From the NCBI GenBank assembly GCA_017744715.1, contig JAGIAT010000002.1, positions 62,001 through 126,000 on the forward strand: a stretch of DNA of 64,000 bases, in the 5' to 3' direction. This document shows, piece after piece, positions 8,112-16,250 of the stretch. This DNA is from Niabella sp. (GTDB taxonomy: Bacteria > Bacteroidota > Bacteroidia > Chitinophagales > Chitinophagaceae). Each line of letters starts with the position of its first letter. Position 1 is the stretch's first letter. The notes under the pieces are model-generated. The model was not told the origin of the DNA, ran no database searches, and saw only the letters and a program-made list of their open reading frames with translations. Position numbers and translations under genes: made by a program.

Positions 8112-8160
8112 TTCTAAACAGGTATAGCTTCAACACGCTAACAAGCGGATGGGCAGGTCA

Positions 8161-8186
8161 CAAAAAAAGCAGCGAAACGCTGCTTA
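8161..8186 (-). terminator. Terminator of the small membrane-protein gene
   Basis: AAGCAGCG (8167-8174) and CGCTGCTT (8178-8185) form an 8-bp stem with a 3-nt loop, followed on the minus strand by seven T. It lies 35 bp beyond the stop codon of the minus-strand gene at 8221-8688. Confidence 0.85.
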
Positions 8187-8220
8187 ATAAATTTATGATG
8201 CCCGGCCCAGGAAAATACAC

Positions 8221-8688
8221 TTACAACCATCCGCGTCCCATACCTATTTCCCGGAACGGCCAGGGAATAGCGGCCAGGATAATGATCAGCGCCAGCACAT
8301 AAAACAACACCGTTTTCCGGTGTTTTTTACGGTCGGAAATATTTTTCTTCGCAAATGACTTACCAATATGGATCAATACCACGGCAATCAGCATCATGGT
8401 AAGATGCTCTACGGCAAAAAAACGAAGGGTGGCATTCTGCATAACGGCCGACATCCCCTGGTCCCGGATACTCGGCAATCCAACTCTGTGCAATCCTCCG
8501 GTTATCCATTGAATAACCCCTATCAAAAATTCAATATCCACGGCAATCATCAAAAACAGGCCAGCCTTACGATGCCCGTTGGTAAAGGGCCGGCTTCCAA
8601 CACCGATACTTTTAAAAATAGCGATCAGCAATAACAACAAAATAACCCAACGTAAGAAACTGTGTAGATGTAGCAAACCCGTTTCCAT
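8221..8688 (-). CDS. Small four-helix membrane protein, cytochrome b-like
   Basis: The 155-residue protein has four hydrophobic segments (about residues 8-28, 42-64, 85-108 and 126-145) and conserved-looking histidines (LHLHSFLRW at 6-14; FAVEHLTMMLIAVVLIHIG). In Bacteroidota, proteins of this layout are often labelled 'cytochrome B' because of the paired membrane histidines; I see no proof of haem binding. It ends in an arginine/glycine tail. Alone on the minus strand with its own terminator, 44 bp after the mutase gene. Confidence 0.65.
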   Translation of the reverse strand: METGLLHLHSFLRWVILLLLLIAIFKSIGVGSRPFTNGHRKAGLFLMIAVDIEFLIGVIQWITGGLHRVGLPSIRDQGMSAVMQNATLRFFAVEHLTMMLIAVVLIHIGKSFAKKNISDRKKHRKTVLFYVLALIIILAAIPWPFREIGMGRGWL

Positions 8689-8732
8689 ATTTCATTTTTT
8701 TTGATAGTGAATCCAGCGAAATTAAGAAAATA

Positions 8733-10706
8733 TTACATACTGCGTCTGTATTGGCCGCCTACTTCATATAAAGCATGGGTTATTTGCCCGAGTGTACAGG
8801 TCTTTACACAGTCCATCAGCATATCGAAAAGATTCACGCCCGAAACGGCGGCATGCTTTAACCGTGCAATAGCCGCTGCACTTGCTGCTGCATTCAGTTC
8901 CCGGAAGGCCTGCACATTTTTGATCTGCTGTTCTTTCTCCTCCTCTGTGCTCCGGATCACTTCGTCCGGAAGTATGGTAGGACTTCCCTGTTTGTTCAAA
9001 AAGGTATTTACGCCTACCAGTGGTAAGCTTCCATCGTTCTTTTTCATTTCATAATACAGGCTTTCTTCCTGTATCTTATTGCGCTGGTACATGCGTTCCA
9101 TGGCACCCAATACCCCACCCCGTTCATTGATCCGGTCAAACTCCATCAACACCGCTTCTTCTACCAGGTCTGTCAGCTCCTCAATCGCAAAGCTGCCCTG
9201 TATAAAATTCTCTGTTTTCACGGTTCCCAGTTCCCGGTTAATGATCAGCTGAATGGCCATGGCGCGGCGCACGCTTTCCTCCGTGGGGGTGGTGATGGCC
9301 TCATCATAGGCATTTGTATGCAGCGAATTACAGTTATCATATATGGCATACAGCGCCTGAAGCGTGGTACGGATATCGTTAAAATCGATCTCCTGGGCAT
9401 GTAAACTCCGGCCGGAGGTCTGGATATGGTATTTCAGTTTCTGTGAACGCTCATTGCCCTTATATACATCCCGGATGGCCTTGGCCCAGATGCGGCGGGC
9501 TACCCGGCCGATTACACTGTACTCCGGATCCATCCCGTTGCTGAAAAAGAAGGAAAGGTTGGGTGCAAAATCATCAATATGCATACCCCGGCTCAGGTAA
9601 TATTCAACATAGGTAAAACCGTTTGCCAGCGTAAATGCCAGCTGTGTAACCGGGTTGGCTCCAGCCTCCGCTATATGATACCCGCTGATGCTGACGCTGT
9701 AAAAATTTTTTACCGCATGTTGTATAAAATACTCCTGCACATCGCCCATAAGTTTTAGCGCAAACTCGGTAGAAAAAATACAGGTATTCTGCGCCTGGTC
9801 TTCTTTTAAGATATCTGCCTGCACGGTTCCCCGCACTTTGGTGAGGGTCTCCGCTTTAATGGCCGCATACACTTCCGGCTCCAGCACTTCGTCGCCGCTG
9901 ATGCCCAGTAACTGAAGCCCCAGGCCATTATGCCCCTCCGGCAAACCTTGTGCGGCCAGCGGGTTATAATATTCCGGAATCGCCCCCTTGCTGAATTTTT
10001 TGTTGCGCACGGCATGCACCCGGTCCCATAAGCCATGCTTCGTTATATATTGCTCGCATTGCTGATCAATAGCGGCATTCAGGAAAAAAGCAAGCAATAC
10101 CGGTGCGGGGCCGTTAATGGTCATGGACACCGATGTTGCCGGATCGCAGAGATCAAAACCGCTGTATAATTTTTTTGCATCGTTTACCGTAGCGATACTA
10201 ACACCGCTATTACCGATTTTTCCATAAATATCCGGCCGGTGTTCCGGGTCCTCTCCATAAAGAGTAACACTGTCAAACGCAGTGCTCAGCCGCTTTGCGG
10301 GAGCATCTGCACTTACGTAATGGAACCGTTTATTGGTACGCTCTGGGCTGCCCTCTCCTGCAAACATCCGTGTAGGATCTTCTCCCTCCCGTTTAAGATC
10401 GAACACGCCCGCCGTAAAAGGAAACCGGCCCGGAACATTCTCCTGGAGCTGCCATTTCAAAAGATCGCCCCAATCTTTATAGCGGGGTAAAATAATTTTA
10501 CGGATGGTGGTGCCGCTCAGCGAAGTACTGGTAAGCGGTAAACGGATCGTACGGTTGCGGACGGTGAATTCGAAGAGGTCCTTTTCATATTTTTTCTGCA
10601 GCTCCGGCCATTCATCCAGGAGCTGCCGGTATGCCGGGTCCAGCTCCTGTTGCAGGGCCTGATAGGTTGTTTCTAACGCTTCTTTTATCGATGGATGCTC
10701 CAACAT
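8733..10706 (-). CDS. IcmF-type acyl-CoA mutase, catalytic (TIM-barrel) part as separate protein
   Basis: Adenosylcobalamin-dependent carbon-skeleton mutase; relatives interconvert isobutyryl- and n-butyryl-CoA. The 657 residues match the C-terminal mutase part of Icm[59 protein letters not shown], and [20 protein letters not shown]. The FAGEG segment, with Phe where methylmalonyl-CoA mutase has Tyr, points to an IcmF-like rather than a methylmalonyl-CoA enzyme. In the IcmF proteins known to me this part is fused behind the B12 and G-protein domains in one chain of about 1,100 residues. Here those domains are encoded by the gene immediately upstream, 46 bp away in another reading frame, with a stop codon directly before this ATG. 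The split therefore looks like two genes, not one shifted frame. Confidence 0.88.
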   Translation of the reverse strand: MLEHPSIKEALETTYQALQQELDPAYRQLLDEWPELQKKYEKDLFEFTVRNRTIRLPLTSTSLSGTTIRKIILPRYKDWGDLLKWQLQENVPGRFPFTAGVFDLKREGEDPTRMFAGEGSPERTNKRFHYVSADAPAKRLSTAFDSVTLYGEDPEHRPDIYGKIGNSGVSIATVNDAKKLYSGFDLCDPATSVSMTINGPAPVLLAFFLNAAIDQQCEQYITKHGLWDRVHAVRNKKFSKGAIPEYYNPLAAQGLPEGHNGLGLQLLGISGDEVLEPEVYAAIKAETLTKVRGTVQADILKEDQAQNTCIFSTEFALKLMGDVQEYFIQHAVKNFYSVSISGYHIAEAGANPVTQLAFTLANGFTYVEYYLSRGMHIDDFAPNLSFFFSNGMDPEYSVIGRVARRIWAKAIRDVYKGNERSQKLKYHIQTSGRSLHAQEIDFNDIRTTLQALYAIYDNCNSLHTNAYDEAITTPTEESVRRAMAIQLIINRELGTVKTENFIQGSFAIEELTDLVEEAVLMEFDRINERGGVLGAMERMYQRNKIQEESLYYEMKKNDGSLPLVGVNTFLNKQGSPTILPDEVIRSTEEEKEQQIKNVQAFRELNAAASAAAIARLKHAAVSGVNLFDMLMDCVKTCTLGQITHALYEVGGQYRRSM

Positions 10707-10752
10707 TCAATTACTTTGCGGTTTTTAATTTTATATCATCGGGTAACGGCCA

Positions 10753-12144
10753 TCAGCGATCAAACAGCTTTATAGCGCCCTGCAGCTGGTACAGCCGGGT
10801 GGCGATCTCCGCCTGCGCATTTGTATGGCTGTTGTAATTCCGGATCGATTCGGCAATATCAGAAAGATACCTTGTCCGCCTGCCCGGAATAATGGCCCGC
10901 TCCAGCTGCGCCGTATATTCAAAAGAAATGGCTTCATTAAATGTAGCCTCGCATCGTTGATTCAGGGTACGGATCACCTGCAAAAACAGGTCATTGACTC
11001 CGAGATCATTAAACTTGGCTGCGATGGTACCGGTTACCGGCAGGTCTTCATCCGTTGCGGTCCATAACTGATGATTCCTCCGGTACTGCTTTTTCACCTC
11101 CATCAGTGCATCCGCAGCACCTGCTTTATCAAACTTATTAATACAGATCAGATCTGCGTAGTCCAGCATATTGATCTTTTCCAGTTGAGAGGCCGCACCA
11201 TATTCCGGTGTCATTACATACATACTTACATCCACATAATCCACAATGGAGGCATCGCTCTGGCCAACCCCCGCGCTTTCCAGGATGATCAGATCAAACG
11301 CGGCCTGCTTACATACATCCAGTGCCTGCTGTATGGCTCCGCTCAGGGCTACATGATCGTCGCGCGTTGCCATCGAGCGCATATAGGCCCGGGGATTAGC
11401 GATCGCATTCATCCGGATACGGTCGCCCAGTAAGGCACCGCCCGTTTTTTTCCGGGAAGGATCTATTGAAATCACCGCGATGGTTTTATCCGTATACGCA
11501 TTTAAAAAACGGCGTACGAGTTCGTCTGTTACGGACGATTTACCGGCGCCACCTGTTCCGGTAATGCCCAATACGGGCACCTTCACATCCCGTCCGGATG
11601 CCGGCAGGGTTTCACCGGCTTCAGCCAATGTAATGGCCCGGGCAATCCGCCGGATTTCCTTTTGCTCTCCCAACGGGGGCACTTCGTTCCAGTTATCCGG
11701 GGCCTGATTGAAGGCCGCAATGGAAGCAGCCGAACCTGCGATCCCGATCAGGTCTTCGATCATCCCATCCAGCCCCAATCTTCGCCCGTCATCCGGGCTA
11801 TAGATCTTGGCGATACCGTAGCCATGCAGTTCTTCAATTTCCTGCGGCAGAATGGTACCGCCCCCACCGCCAAAAATTTTTATATGGCCGCAACCCGCCT
11901 GGTCCAGCAGGTCTTTCATGTATTTGAAAAACTCAATATGCCCCCCCTGGTAACTGGTAATGGCAATGGCGTGCGCATCTTCTTCAATGGCACATTCCAC
12001 AATCTCCTGCACACCCCGGTTGTGCCCCAGGTGGATGATCTCTACGCCTTTTGACTGTAAAATCCGCCGCATGATATTGATCGCCGCATCATGCCCGTCA
12101 AACAGGGAGGCAGCTGTTACCATGCGCAATCTATTCTTTTCCAT
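10753..12144 (-). CDS. IcmF-type B12-binding domain fused to MeaI-like G-protein chaperone
   Basis: N-terminal half of an IcmF-type mutase as its own protein of 463 residues. Residues about 5-135 are the cobalamin-binding domain with FDGHDAA (D16, H18 as the lower axial ligand), followed by the SYQGG and GGGGGTI loops. Residues about 190-420 are a G3E GTPase of the MeaI/ArgK group: GITGTGGAGKSS (Walker A), ISIDPSRKKTGGALLGDRIR, ESAGVGQSD and the NKFD base-recognition motif. The G-protein gates delivery of the cofactor to the mutase. The protein ends QLQGAIKLFDR just where the fused family continues through a linker into the mutase domain. A GTG at 12150 is an alternative start; ATG at 12144 is preferred. 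It has its own promoter and is followed by the mutase gene. Confidence 0.9.
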   Translation of the reverse strand: MEKNRLRMVTAASLFDGHDAAINIMRRILQSKGVEIIHLGHNRGVQEIVECAIEEDAHAIAITSYQGGHIEFFKYMKDLLDQAGCGHIKIFGGGGGTILPQEIEELHGYGIAKIYSPDDGRRLGLDGMIEDLIGIAGSAASIAAFNQAPDNWNEVPPLGEQKEIRRIARAITLAEAGETLPASGRDVKVPVLGITGTGGAGKSSVTDELVRRFLNAYTDKTIAVISIDPSRKKTGGALLGDRIRMNAIANPRAYMRSMATRDDHVALSGAIQQALDVCKQAAFDLIILESAGVGQSDASIVDYVDVSMYVMTPEYGAASQLEKINMLDYADLICINKFDKAGAADALMEVKKQYRRNHQLWTATDEDLPVTGTIAAKFNDLGVNDLFLQVIRTLNQRCEATFNEAISFEYTAQLERAIIPGRRTRYLSDIAESIRNYNSHTNAQAEIATRLYQLQGAIKLFDR

Positions 12145-12164
12145 TTTCACCGAACAATTGTTAG

Positions 12165-12172
12165 CAAAAATA
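12165..12172 (-). promoter_or_regulatory. -7 box of the split mutase operon
   Basis: TATTTTTG on the minus strand fits TAnnTTTG and lies about 20 bp before the start of the B12/G-protein gene. No convincing -33 box is visible. Confidence 0.45.
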
Positions 12173-12311
12173 AGGTTTAAGTTTTACGTTTGAGAGCTGG
12201 TGTTTAAAGTTTAGGGGATAGTCTGGTTTCATGCCTGATGTGCGATACTGATGACTATGTCTTGTCCTGCAATAGGTTGACACGATTTTGTTACAAAATG
12301 TGTCAATAAAT

Positions 12312-12704
12312 ATGACAAAAGAGAAGGGGTCAGTTATTCGGTATAGTATTAGCTTTAAGCAAAAGGTTGTTAGGGAGATAGAAACAGCAGGGTTAAGCAT
12401 ATCGGAAATTAAGTTGCGTTATGGGATATCTGGGGGCCAAACAGTCCAGAGCTGGTTAAGGAAGTATGGTAAAAATCATTTATTAAGTAAAATAGTACGC
12501 GTGGAAACAAAAGGTGAAAAAGACCGTATCAAGGAGCTGGAAGCAGAGATCAAGAAGCTGAAGTTGGCCTTGGCAGACAGTACACTGGAGAAGCGTTCGC
12601 TGGAGATACTGATCGATGTGGTCAATGAGCATTATGAAACAGATGTAAAAAAAAATTTAGGTGCACAGTCATCCAAAGAGCCCGGCAGGAAGGCCAGCAA
12701 ATAA
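12312..12704 (+). CDS. IS3-family OrfA (transposase DNA-binding part)
   Basis: About 130 residues from ATG 12312 (an upstream TTG at 12288 gives eight more). Residues 8-55 are a helix-turn-helix (SFKQKVVREIETAGLSIS, then GGQTVQSWLRKYG) that binds the terminal repeats; residues about 70-110 form a leucine-zipper coiled coil (IKELEAEIKKLKLALADSTLEKRSLEIL in two parts) for dimerisation. Near the end lies a run of nine A (12647-12655), a slippery sequence where a -1 shift joins OrfA to OrfB, as is usual for IS3 elements. The frame seems intact. Confidence 0.9.
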   Translation: MTKEKGSVIRYSISFKQKVVREIETAGLSISEIKLRYGISGGQTVQSWLRKYGKNHLLSKIVRVETKGEKDRIKELEAEIKKLKLALADSTLEKRSLEILIDVVNEHYETDVKKNLGAQSSKEPGRKASK

Positions 12705-13512
12705 GGAAGCTTTGTTTATATTTTGGTTATAGCCGGTCAGCCTATTACAAGTCATTGAATAGGTTGATGCGAGCTCGTTTGAGAAGCGAAGCGGTGTCAG
12801 CATTAGTGATGGATATCCGGCGGTATCAGCCGATGATAGGAGGTAAAAAGCTGTATTGGCTGTTGCGGCGGGATCTGGCTAAACAAGTAGGAGGCTTTGG
12901 CCGCGATAAGTTCTTTGATATACTACGCGAGCAGGGTTTGCTGGTGAAAAGAAAGAAGAAGTACGTAAGAACAACGCATTCTTATCACCGCTTTCATAAG
13001 TATAAGAATAAATTAAAGGATAAATTATTAACTGCTCCAAATCAGGCTTTTGTGAGTGATATTACGTATTTGAGAACAGCTCAGGGATTTGTATATCTGT
13101 TTTTGCAGACCGATGCCTGGTCACGTAAATCACAGGTTGGCACCTGAGTGATAGCCTTGGTATCGAAGGAGCTGTTAAGGCTCTTGAAATGAGCATAAAC
13201 CAATGTGCAATCACCCCGGGAGTCATTCATCACTCTGACCGGGGCATTCAATATTGCAGCGATGCCTATGTATCATTGCTGCGAAAAGCGGGGATGGAAA
13301 TCAGTATGACTGAACAAAATCATTGTTACGAAAATGCATGTGCAGAACGCCTCAATGGCATCTTGAAGCAAGAGTTTTTGCTAGACCACTCTTTTTTGAA
13401 TATACAGGAGGCTTTTAAAGCTGTAAAACAGGCAATCCTGTCTTACAACTATCATCGACCACATTGGGCATTGAAATTAGCGATCCCGGCACAGCTTCAT
13501 CAGGCTGCGTAG
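12656..13512 (+). pseudogene. IS3-family OrfB (DDE transposase) broken by a one-base deletion
   Basis: After a -1 shift at the A run, the frame reads QIRKLCLYFGYSRSAYYKSL and on into the integrase core. The catalytic triad is present: Asp in FVSDITYLRT, Asp in HHSDRGIQYC and Glu in ENACAERLNG. At 13127-13130 the sequence reads CGT AAA TCA CAG GTT and soon stops (TGA 13145). Adding one A gives CGT AAA ATC ACA GGT TGG CAC CTG AGT, that is RKITGWHLSDSLGIEG, which runs on in frame to 13512. So one A is missing from a short A run. The element is probably unable to move unless this is a sequencing error. Confidence 0.85.
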
Positions 13513-13643
13513 TATACTCAGTTCTAAAACAGATGCGCTCGCCGCGCGGCGGTGTATTTCTAAGGTTAATTTTATAAAATCAGTCAAACAGTAACTTTAT
13601 TTAATAACAAACAAATATTGTCCACTTTTTTCAGGACATGACA

Positions 13644-13834
13644 CTAATAACTGAAAACTGATGACTGAAGACTGAAGACTGACAACTGAAGACTGAATCG
13701 AAACGGCAGACAAGCGGAACGGAAGAATGTTGCAGATCATACCCCTTGATCTGATCGCCATTGCCCACTGGCTATTGACCATTGACTATCTACTCTTGCC
13801 CATTGACTCATCCATTACCTGTAATTTTGCCCCA
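13644..13834. repeat. Degenerate repeat block: ACTGA words then TTGACCATTGACT words
   Basis: From 13644 to about 13697 the sequence is a degenerate tandem of ACTGAAGACTGA-like units. From about 13759 to 13812 a second set of words follows (CTATTGACCATTGACTATC, CCCATTGACTCATCC). CTATTGACCATT here (13772-13783) is repeated exactly at 52430-52441. This block is not part of the IS: it continues beyond the target duplication. Confidence 0.75.
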
Positions 13835-15016
13835 ATGAATCAGCGGGAACTTTTTTTACAACACGTAGGACAAACTTCAACGGCTCCGTTAGCGCTGGAA
13901 ATTGCCAGGGCAAAGGGCTGCACTCTTTTTGATATCAATGGTAAAGCATATATCGATCTCATCGGCGGCATCAGCGTTGCCAATACGGGCCATGGACACC
14001 CGGAGGTGATTGCCGCCATAAAAAAACAGCTGGACGACTATCTGCATGTAATGGTTTACGGGGAGGTGATCCAAAGCCCGCAGGTACGGTATGCCAAACT
14101 GCTGGCAGATCATTTGCCGGCCGGGCTCCATTCGGTTTACTTTACCAATTCCGGCGCAGAGGCCGTGGAAGGCGCCATGAAGCTGGCCAAACGATACACG
14201 GGCCGCACGCAGATCATCGCCGCAAAAAATTCATACCACGGTTCTACCCAGGGCGCATTAAGCATTTTGGGCGATGAATACTGGCGCAACGCCTACCGGC
14301 CGTTACTACCCGGTATCCTGCATATCGATTATAACGATACCAGCTGGCTGCACCGGATCGATACCGATACTGCCTGCGTGATCCTTGAAACCATACAGGC
14401 GGAAGGCGGGGTTATTGCACCGGATAAAGCCTGGCTGCAGGCGGTGCGGCAACGATGTACGGCAACCGGTACACTTTTGATACTGGACGAGATACAGGCC
14501 GGCTTTGGAAGAACGGGAAAGCTCTGGGGCTTTGAACATTTTGATATCGTTCCCGATATTCTTTTACTGGGAAAAGCCCTGGGCGGAGGCATGCCGCTGG
14601 GAGCATTTATCAGCCACCGGAAGATCATGATGTGCCTTACGGAAAACCCCGTGCTGGGCCATATTACTACGTTTGGCGGACATCCGGTATCCTGTGCCGC
14701 GGGCCATGCTGCGCTGCAAGTATTACTGAAAGAACAACTGGCATCAACCGTTCATGCCAAAGAACAGTTATTCCTTTCATTGCTGAACCATCCCCAAATA
14801 AAACAGATCCGATCGTTTGGATTGTGGATGGCCGTTACTTTTGATTCCTTTGAAACCAATAAAAAGGTGATTGACCGGTTGCTGGAAGCGGGTGTATTTA
14901 CCGACTGGTTTTTATTTGCAGCTTCCAGCTTCCGCATTTGTCCGCCATTGACCATTACAGAAGAAGAAATTAAAAAAGCATGCACCCTGATCTGTGCGGT
15001 TTTGGAAACTTTATAA
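13835..15016 (+). CDS. Class III pyridoxal-phosphate aminotransferase
   Basis: A fold-type I, class III aminotransferase of the acetylornithine/ornithine group, transferring an omega-amino group to 2-oxoglutarate or a similar acceptor; the substrate is not fixed by the sequence. The 393 residues show TNSGAEAVEGAMKLAK (phosphate binding), ILDEIQAGFGRTG with Asp218, and LLLGKALGGGMPLGAF with the Schiff-base Lys247. ATG 13835 is chosen because the 36 extra codons possible from 13727 are made of the intergenic TTGACCATTGACT repeats and align with nothing expected. It is followed 145 bp later by rpiA. Confidence 0.88.
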   Translation: MNQRELFLQHVGQTSTAPLALEIARAKGCTLFDINGKAYIDLIGGISVANTGHGHPEVIAAIKKQLDDYLHVMVYGEVIQSPQVRYAKLLADHLPAGLHSVYFTNSGAEAVEGAMKLAKRYTGRTQIIAAKNSYHGSTQGALSILGDEYWRNAYRPLLPGILHIDYNDTSWLHRIDTDTACVILETIQAEGGVIAPDKAWLQAVRQRCTATGTLLILDEIQAGFGRTGKLWGFEHFDIVPDILLLGKALGGGMPLGAFISHRKIMMCLTENPVLGHITTFGGHPVSCAAGHAALQVLLKEQLASTVHAKEQLFLSLLNHPQIKQIRSFGLWMAVTFDSFETNKKVIDRLLEAGVFTDWFLFAASSFRICPPLTITEEEIKKACTLICAVLETL

Positions 15017-15028
15017 TATAGGGACTGA

Positions 15029-15135
15029 CCAAAAGCCTGCTGTTGTTATGCCAGGCTTATCCGGCGTCTGAAAAAGAGTTAATATTAACCGATTCTGAAA
15101 CAAGTTCAGAGCGACAATCTACGACAGGCTTTTGG
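15029..15135 (+). promoter_or_regulatory. Leader of rpiA rich in competing inverted repeats
   Basis: CCAAAAGCCTG (15029-15039) and CAGGCTTTTGG (15125-15135) are an 11-bp perfect inverted repeat. A third copy, CAGGCTT at 15052-15058, can pair instead with AAGCCTG at 15033-15039. Between them lie the 12-bp palindrome GTTAATATTAAC (15078-15089) and a TCTGAA/TTCAGA hairpin (15094-15110). The first arm can thus form either a short or a long stem, as in attenuators. No T-run follows, so a regulatory role is only possible. Confidence 0.4.
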
Positions 15136-15161
15136 ATCCGTTCTGTCTAAAAACAAAAAAC

Positions 15162-15839
15162 ATGAATGAACAGGAAAAAATAAACGCGGCATTAAAAGCC
15201 GTTTCATTTGTAAAACCCGGACAGGTGGTGGGCTTGGGTACCGGGTCTACCGCCTATTTTGCTATACGGGAAATCGGAAAAATGGTCCGGGAGGGACTGG
15301 AGATCCGCGCCATTCCTACTTCTGAAGCAACCCGGCAACTGGCAGAAGAGTGGAACATTCCGCTGGCCAACATCAATGATATCCGCGCCATCGATGTTAC
15401 GATTGATGGTGCCGATGAGTTCAACAGCCGTCTTCAGCTGATCAAAGGCGGGGGCGGAGCATTGTTACGCGAAAAGATCGTGGCATCCATCACCGGAACA
15501 CAGGTCATCATTGCAGATGCCTCCAAGCAGGTTGAAAAGCTGGGTGCCTTTAAAGTACCCATTGAAGTCATTCCCTTTGCCGCCAACGTTGTTACCCGAA
15601 AATTAAGCACGCTAAACGGGGTGGCTACCCTCCGGGTTAAGGATGGAAGTGTTTATATCACCGATCAGGGAAACCATATCCTGGATGTTAGTTTTGGATT
15701 GATTGATGAACCAGAGCTCCTGGCAAAAGAACTGGATCATATTACCGGTATTGTAGAACATGGATTGTTTATTGACCTGGCCGATTATGTGATTGTGGGA
15801 AAAGGCGACCAGGTGGAAATTATTACAAAGGGGAATTAA
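15162..15839 (+). CDS. rpiA: Ribose-5-phosphate isomerase A
   Basis: Interconverts ribose 5-phosphate and ribulose 5-phosphate in the non-oxidative pentose phosphate pathway. The 225-residue protein has the family blocks GLGTGSTAYFAI (phosphate loop, about 25-36), TIDGADEFN with the conserved acidic residues, and LIKGGGGALLREKIVA containing the catalytic region. Length is normal. ATG 15162 is preferred over the in-frame ATG 15132, since the latter lies in the inverted-repeat leader and would add ten unrelated residues. Confidence 0.96.
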   Translation: MNEQEKINAALKAVSFVKPGQVVGLGTGSTAYFAIREIGKMVREGLEIRAIPTSEATRQLAEEWNIPLANINDIRAIDVTIDGADEFNSRLQLIKGGGGALLREKIVASITGTQVIIADASKQVEKLGAFKVPIEVIPFAANVVTRKLSTLNGVATLRVKDGSVYITDQGNHILDVSFGLIDEPELLAKELDHITGIVEHGLFIDLADYVIVGKGDQVEIITKGN

Positions 15840-15936
15840 CGTTTATACCAGGCCCGATCGTTCCAGGTCCGGAGCCTAAGTCAGATCCATTTCAGACCCG
15901 ATGCGCGATCTTATTTTCACTCCCGATAGCAATCGC

Positions 15937-16214
15937 ATGTGCGTCAAGTTAGCACAAAAAAAAACGACATCCGCCGCTATACGGCTAAGGCATATTGTAA
16001 GAGTGGGTTTTAACCTCGTCTCGCCATCCAGGCGAAGGGCTGAGAGCCGTCAGCCCGATACATGCACCGTACCCATGTCACTTTCATCTGTTTTTCGCTG
16101 CCAACCTCGCGCGGAAGCACGACGTTATGAAATCTATCCGGGGTTATGCCGCTCAACGACTTTAATAGTGCAGGTTGGCTGAAGTGCACATAGCCTCTTA
16201 CCTTGACGCACATT
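15937..16214. repeat. MITE-like element with 12-bp terminal inverted repeats
   Basis: The 410 bp between rpiA and the DUF5686 gene hold no convincing gene. ATGTGCGTCAAG at about 15937-15948 recurs inverted as CTTGACGCACAT at about 16203-16214, bounding some 278 bp. Similarity continues inward (T-T-A-G against G-T-A-A-G). Inside is a hairpin GGGCTGA/TCAGCCC at 16037-16056. Composition is more G+C-rich than the usual spacers. Both strands are open for 60-90 codons with arginine-rich translations that look non-protein. I suspect a non-autonomous mobile element, but have only one copy. Confidence 0.5.
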
Positions 16215-16250
16215 CAATGGTAATCGGGATTCACATTTTCAAATTCTCCG

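Larger units (their letters stand above)
12258..13643 (+). mobile_element. IS3-family insertion sequence, 1,386 bp, with 3-bp target duplication
   Basis: Both ends carry imperfect terminal inverted repeats: left TGTCTTGTCCTGCAATAGGT and right (read inward) TGTCATGTCCTGAAAAAAGT, each continuing to a second GACA. The element begins TG and ends CA. The bases outside are CTA at 12255-12257 and CTA at 13644-13646, a 3-bp target-site duplication normal for this family. Inside are orfA and orfB in the IS3 arrangement, overlapping through a run of nine A. It landed between the split mutase operon and a block of degenerate repeats upstream of the aminotransferase gene. The intact target duplication implies a fairly recent insertion. 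Confidence 0.9.

Noticed and set aside
10700..10760. Single frameshift as the cause of the split IcmF-type gene
   Set aside because: There is a stop in the frame of the first gene and another directly before the ATG in the frame of the second, so one indel would not rejoin them.
13727..13834. Longer start for the class III aminotransferase
   Set aside because: The extra 36 codons are made of TTGACCATTGACT-type intergenic repeats and do not fit the family N-terminus.
15901..16213. Overlapping open frames of 67-93 codons on both strands
   Set aside because: Both lie in the inverted-repeat-bounded element, give arginine-rich translations with no recognisable domain and lack a promoter.
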